Position numbers and translations under genes: made by a program. Shown here piece after piece: positions 56,926-60,552 of a stretch of 60,552 bases of DNA (the first letter of the stretch is position 1; every line of letters starts with the position of its first letter). Below the pieces are notes generated by a model. The model saw only the letters and a program-made list of their open reading frames with translations, was not told the DNA's origin and searched no databases. The stretch comes from Streptosporangium violaceochromogenes. Lineage in GTDB: Bacteria > Actinomycetota > Actinomycetes > Streptosporangiales > Streptosporangiaceae. Location: the NCBI RefSeq assembly GCF_014654615.1, contig NZ_BNBB01000034.1, positions 1-60,552 on the forward strand, written 5' to 3'.

Positions 56926-57860
56926 GGGCCCTCTCCCTCTTCGGCCGTGCGCCCGGCGTACAGCGCGGCGGCCATTCGCATTCCCTCCGACCATGCCACC
57001 GGTCCCACCTCCCGCAGCGGAAGCCGTCTGCCGGCCCCATCGTTCCAGGTGAGGTTCCCCGTCTCACTTTCGCCGTCCCAGTAGGGGTCGCCGATCCACA
57101 CCAGCGCCTCGGCGGTCCCCCGGGCGTCGCGCGCCGCGCAGGTGGCGTACCCTCCCGACACCCGGTAGCCGAGGGAGGCCGCCCTGGCGGCGAGGCCGAA
57201 CCGGGAGGAAAACCTCCCTCCGGCGAACTCCGTCACCTCGGTCGCCTTCTCCGGCAGGCCGCCCGGTCTGGTCCAGGTCGCCCGGTGGAGCTGTTCGACG
57301 CGCTGGGTCACGCCCAGCTTCGCCGCGGACTCCCGCAGCCGCGGCAGGAAGGGCAGGAGCACGGGGTGGGGCAGCGACACGGTCCGGGGGGACAGCCGGA
57401 CGGTCTCGCCGCCGGTGTTCACCACCAGCAGCGCGCCGGAGCCGGTGACATCGCGCAGGAAGCCCGTCTCGTCCGGAGCGTCACCGGCCACCACGAGGTC
57501 GCGCAGCACCGACCGCCACGCCTCGTCGGGCCAGACCCGGGCGATCAGCGCGGTGGGGACGGGCAGGGACGCGACCATCCAGCCGTCCACCCGCGCCAGA
57601 CAGGAGGCGGCGTGCCGGTCGAGCCACTCGGCGAAACGCCGCAGCAGCTCCGCCTCGGGGTGCTCGCGCACCTGTTCCGGCAGCGACCCCAGCCGCCGCC
57701 CCGCCGCCCGGCCGGTGGTGGCCCGCGCCACCACCCGGCCCTCCATGAGGGCGACCTCGTAACCTTCACCCGCCGGCAACCAGCCCAACGGTTCCCACCC
57801 TCTTCCCCATGAACGCTTCCCCAGGAACGGACGGCCGGCGCCGGGCGGCACCCCCGGCAC
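56922..57860 (-). CDS. DUF4132-like protein
   Basis: A 312-aa protein from GTG 57860. Segments ARVWPDEAWRSVLRDLVVAGD, LVVNTGGETVRLSPRTVSLPHPVLL and the C-terminal ARAASLGYRVSGGYATCAARD match the DUF4132 layout as I remember it (WPD...dL, HP, then a final domain). DUF4132 proteins are often linked to WGR-domain or MoxR/vWA systems; function unclear. Its stop overlaps the 1749-aa gene by four bases, so the two are made together. The exact start is uncertain; the first 20 residues are low-complexity. Confidence 0.7.
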   Translation of the reverse strand: MPGVPPGAGRPFLGKRSWGRGWEPLGWLPAGEGYEVALMEGRVVARATTGRAAGRRLGSLPEQVREHPEAELLRRFAEWLDRHAASCLARVDGWMVASLPVPTALIARVWPDEAWRSVLRDLVVAGDAPDETGFLRDVTGSGALLVVNTGGETVRLSPRTVSLPHPVLLPFLPRLRESAAKLGVTQRVEQLHRATWTRPGGLPEKATEVTEFAGGRFSSRFGLAARAASLGYRVSGGYATCAARDARGTAEALVWIGDPYWDGESETGNLTWNDGAGRRLPLREVGPVAWSEGMRMAAALYAGRTAEEGEGP

Positions 57861-58506
57861 GCGTCACGTGATGCGCGGAACGCTAACGCCAGGCATCGAC
57901 AATCGTTTATCCGGGTTCGGTTCAAAGCCGCCTTCCCGGTGAAAGGCCCCGTGAAGGGCCCCCTGAAGGAGGCTGCGAAGAGCACTGCGAAGGGAAGAAG
58001 GGGAAGAGCGCCGTCGCCCCGGCGCCCACCAGGAAGCGGAAACTTCTCCCCTGTCCGGGCAGAGTCGCCCTCTCCGCCCGTTTCATCCCTTAAAGGAGAT
58101 GTATGCGGTGTTCACACTTGGGGACGGCGAGCTCCTTCCCGGTGAGAGAGCCCGACCACCAGGTTTTTCCTATCCGAAAAAGGAATTCCTGTGAAATATA
58201 ACCATATTTTCAGACTCCCATCATAAAAAAATAGCAAGATCAACCCTCCGCTTGGCACACTGGATGGACCGGACCACACAGGGCTCACCCGGGAATTCGC
58301 CCGGATTCCCTTTTCGGCGAACACGGAATGAGTTTCCGGAGGCGACGGGAACGGGAATGATCATCTGGGAACATCCGGGCGCGCCGGCCGGGAGACGGGG
58401 AAGCGCCGGCTCCCCGCTCCACACCCGATCCGGCGCGCGGGAGAGCACGGCAAGGGCAGACGATCCAAGGGGCGGCCCCCACCCCCCTTCCCCCGAGGAG
58501 GCAACG
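57861..58506. other. Divergent intergenic region, DUF4132-like / P450
   Basis: About 645 bp. 58180-58250 is strikingly AT-rich (contains TATAACCATATTTTC and an A7 run) and is the probable promoter zone. No gene recognised; a frame open from 58252 into the P450 has no P450-like features before 58507. Confidence 0.5.
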
Positions 58507-59781
58507 ATGAGCGCTTCGGCCACCACCGGCGTCGGCGACACCGGCACCCCGGTGAACCTCATGGACCCCGCACTGCTGAAGGACCCCTTCGGGGAGTTCT
58601 CGCGCCTGCGCGAGCGAACCTCGCTGGTCCGGGGTTTCCTGTTCGACCCCGAAAAGCCGGTCTGGCTGGTGACCCGCTACGACGACGTCAAGCAGGTGCT
58701 GAGCGACCCCCGGTTCGTCAACAACCCGGCGAACGTCCCGGGGGTGGACGCGCGGAGCGTCCGCGACAACCTGCTCCGCGCCCGCGGAGTTCCCCCCGAC
58801 TACATGCGGTACGTGACGGAGGGCGTCCTGACCTCCGACGGCGCCGACCATATCCGGCTGCGCAAGCTCGTCTCCCGCACGTTCACCGCGCGCCGGGTCA
58901 TGGAGCTGCGGCCCCGGGTCGAGGAGATCACCGAAAGGCTTCTCGACAGGCTCCGTGACAGGGCCGAGGACGGCGTCGTCGACCTGATCGAGCACTTCGC
59001 CTACCCTCTGCCGATCACCGTCATCTGCGAGATGGTCGGCATCCCGGAGGAGGACCGCCCGCGATGGAGGGAGTGGAGCAGATCGCTGACGAACATGGAT
59101 CCGCAGGTCTTCGGCACCGCGCTGCGGGACATCGTCGAGCACATCAAGGATCTGATCGAACGGCGCCGCGTCACACCCACCGGCGACCTGCTCACCGGGC
59201 TGATCCGCACCCACGACGAAGACGGCGACCGGCTCGGCGACGCCGAGATGATCACCATGATCCTGACGCTGATCCTGGCGGGACACGAGACCACCGCCCA
59301 CCTGATCGGCAACGGCGTCGCCGCCCTCCTCACCCACCCCGGTCAGCTCGCCCTGCTGCGGAGCGACCCGGCGCTGATGCCCCGCGCCGTCCACGAGCTC
59401 ATGCGCTGGTGCGGCCCCGTCCTGGGCACGCAGCTTCGCTACGCGGCCGAGGACGTCGAGGTCGGCGGCATGCCGATACACCGGGGCGAGCCGGTGATCG
59501 CCATCCTGGCGAGCGCCAACCACGACCCGCGCGAGTTCGGCGATCCCGCCCGGCTCGACATCACCCGCGAGCCGGACGGCCGGCGGGAGAACCATGTCGG
59601 GTTCGGGTACGGCCTGCACTACTGCCTGGGCGCGGCGCTGGCCCGTCAGGAGGGCGAGGTCGCGCTGGCGGCACTGCTGCGCCGCTTCCCCGGTCTCGCG
59701 CTCGCCGTGGACCCGGCGGACCTGCGGCGCGAGCCGGTGCCCGCAGCGTGGCGGCTGGAGCGGCTGCCGGTGAGGATCTGA
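58507..59781 (+). CDS. Cytochrome P450 (CYP107-like)
   Basis: A 424-aa P450 from ATG 58507 with GAGGAGG 5-7 nt upstream. The B-to-C region contains DGADHIRLRKLVSRTFTARRV. The I-helix is LILAGHETTAHLIGNG, the K-helix VHELMRW (His in place of the usual first residues, ELxRW kept), and the haem loop FGYGLHYCLGAALARQE. It has no redox partner beside it. The general layout resembles CYP107-type macrolide or small-molecule hydroxylases, but substrate class cannot be read from the sequence. Confidence 0.93.
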   Translation: MSASATTGVGDTGTPVNLMDPALLKDPFGEFSRLRERTSLVRGFLFDPEKPVWLVTRYDDVKQVLSDPRFVNNPANVPGVDARSVRDNLLRARGVPPDYMRYVTEGVLTSDGADHIRLRKLVSRTFTARRVMELRPRVEEITERLLDRLRDRAEDGVVDLIEHFAYPLPITVICEMVGIPEEDRPRWREWSRSLTNMDPQVFGTALRDIVEHIKDLIERRRVTPTGDLLTGLIRTHDEDGDRLGDAEMITMILTLILAGHETTAHLIGNGVAALLTHPGQLALLRSDPALMPRAVHELMRWCGPVLGTQLRYAAEDVEVGGMPIHRGEPVIAILASANHDPREFGDPARLDITREPDGRRENHVGFGYGLHYCLGAALARQEGEVALAALLRRFPGLALAVDPADLRREPVPAAWRLERLPVRI

Positions 59782-59791
59782 ACGGCTGTCC

Positions 59792-60346
59792 TCAGCGGGC
59801 CAGCCTGCCGAGCAGGGCCGATGCCGCCGCGACGCCCAGCAGCGCGGCGGCGGTCAGCACCGCGATGTCGAGGCCGAGCCGCGACGGGGTGCCGGTGAGC
59901 GGCCCGCGCAGCGCGTCCACCTCGTAGCTGAGCGGGTTGACACGACTGACCGCCTGCAGCCAGGCGGGCATCAGCGCCACCGGGTAGAGCGCGTTGGAGC
60001 CGAAGAACAGCGGCATCGTGATCGCCTGCACGATGCCCATGAGGCGGTCGCGGGTCAGCACCAGCCCCGCGATCGTCATGGACAGGCAGGAGAAGAACGC
60101 CGCCGACAGCAGCAGCACGACGACGACCACGGCCAGACGCGGCGGGCTGAGCGTCAGGCCCACACCGAGGAGGGCGGACAGCGTGAGCACGACGACGCCC
60201 TGGGACAGGGCCCGCATGCCCGCGGCGAACGCCTTGCCGGTGACCAGCGCGGCCCGGGGCGCCGGGGTGACCAGCAGTTTGGCGAGGGTGCCCGCTTCGC
60301 GCTCCCAGATGATCTGGATGCCGTAGAAAATGGCGGTGACGGGACC
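59792..60346 (-). pseudogene. ABC-2 type transporter permease, 5'-truncated
   Basis: The readable part starts inside the conserved segment FYGIQIIWEREAGTLAKLLVTPAPRAALVTGKAF and continues through AGMRALSQGVVVLTLSALLG to the C-terminal membrane helices and stop at 59792. Full-length proteins carry about 100 more residues with the first two or three helices, and upstream of about 60346 the frame is unrelated and shades into the leader of the response regulator. The first internal Met (60217) would give only 141 aa. No partner ATPase is nearby, so it looks like a remnant of a drug-export permease. Confidence 0.7.
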
Positions 60347-60405
60347 GGCACGCGGAAGCCGGGTGAAGGGCGCGCCTCTTCCCGCGGGGCCGGGAAGGCA
60401 ATAAC

Positions 60406-60552
60406 GTGCAGAGCATGATTCGCGTATTTCTTGTGGACGACCACGAGGTGGTACGGCGAGGCGTGGCCGCGCTGCTGGAGTCCGAGGAGGACATCGAGGT
60501 GGTGGGTGAGGCGGGGTCGGCGGAGTCGGCGGTGGCCCGTATTCCGGCGCTC
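60406..60552 (+). CDS. NarL/DevR-type response regulator, N-terminal part
   Basis: Truncated by the window end. GTG at 60406 has GGAAGG 7 nt upstream; ATG at 60415 is the alternative. The receiver domain opens MIRVFLVDDHEVVRRGVAALLESEEDIEVVGEAGS, with the acidic pair DD for Mg2+ binding; the phosphoacceptor Asp and LuxR-type helix-turn-helix lie beyond the window. The N-terminus closely resembles the DevR/DosR group of hypoxia/redox regulators, but the sensor kinase is not visible. Confidence 0.85.
   Translation, partial: MQSMIRVFLVDDHEVVRRGVAALLESEEDIEVVGEAGSAESAVARIPAL

Noticed and set aside
51673..57084. 1803-aa plus-strand open frame opposite the large gene
   Set aside because: Its Gly/Arg/Gln/Pro-rich composition is that of an antisense shadow; the minus-strand frame has coupled starts and protein-like sequence.

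Overview
The window is high-GC actinomycete DNA. It has GTG starts, ATGA and TGATG stop/start overlaps, a HrdB-type sigma factor, several cytochrome P450s, actinobacterial families (DUF4142, a SAV_915-like protein, SpoIIE-type phosphatases) and a DevR-like regulator. Gene content resembles Streptosporangiales, but that placement is inference. Short AT-richer islands mark many promoter regions.

Layout. 1-11.4 kb: the end of a primary-type sigma factor; a P450/ferredoxin reductase/ferredoxin operon; a secreted DUF4142 protein; a convergent pair of degenerate PP2C-like and vWA-like proteins; a small unknown protein; a GAF-PAS-GAF-SpoIIE phosphatase; and a second P450. 11.4-24.0 kb: a selenium locus with selB, selA, tRNA-Sec and selD, followed by a three-subunit formate dehydrogenase. 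Its catalytic subunit reads an in-frame TGA as selenocysteine, with a SECIS-like hairpin 12 nt downstream. A 2.8-kb island sits between tRNA-Sec and selA, bounded by 40-nt direct repeats of the tRNA 3' part. It carries a HigBA-like toxin-antitoxin pair, a DUF6941-like protein, two unknown ORFs and one orphan type I-E CRISPR repeat. An internally deleted IS982-like element lies between selD and the formate dehydrogenase genes.

24.0-33.3 kb: a four-gene minus-strand operon encoding a DUF4407 membrane protein, an SrfC-like dynamin-type GTPase, an SrfB-like DnaK/actin-fold ATPase and a 448-aa unknown protein. 34.2-36.9 kb: an XRE/PNPOx regulator with a zinc alcohol dehydrogenase, a VOC protein and a small membrane protein. 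38.1-43.0 kb: the kdp potassium-ATPase operon (kdpF-A-B-C preceded by a second micro-protein) without kdpDE. 44.2-50.3 kb: four overlapping plus-strand genes built from ABC importer parts: a pseudo-ATPase lacking all catalytic motifs, a solute-binding lipoprotein, a fused MalF/MalG-like permease, and a membrane-anchored STAND NTPase whose P-loop Lys is Thr. 50.4-57.9 kb: a secreted Asp-box (BNR) protein, then a 1749-aa protein of unknown function translationally coupled to a DUF4132-like protein. 58.5-60.55 kb: a third P450, a 5'-truncated ABC-2 permease and the start of a NarL/DevR response regulator.

The two loci most likely to be uncharacterised systems are the SrfBC/DUF4407 operon (24-33 kb) and the pseudo-ABC/STAND operon (44-50 kb). 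In the second, transporter parts may have become a sensor feeding a signalling NTPase. All functional statements rest on motif recognition by eye; no database search was run.
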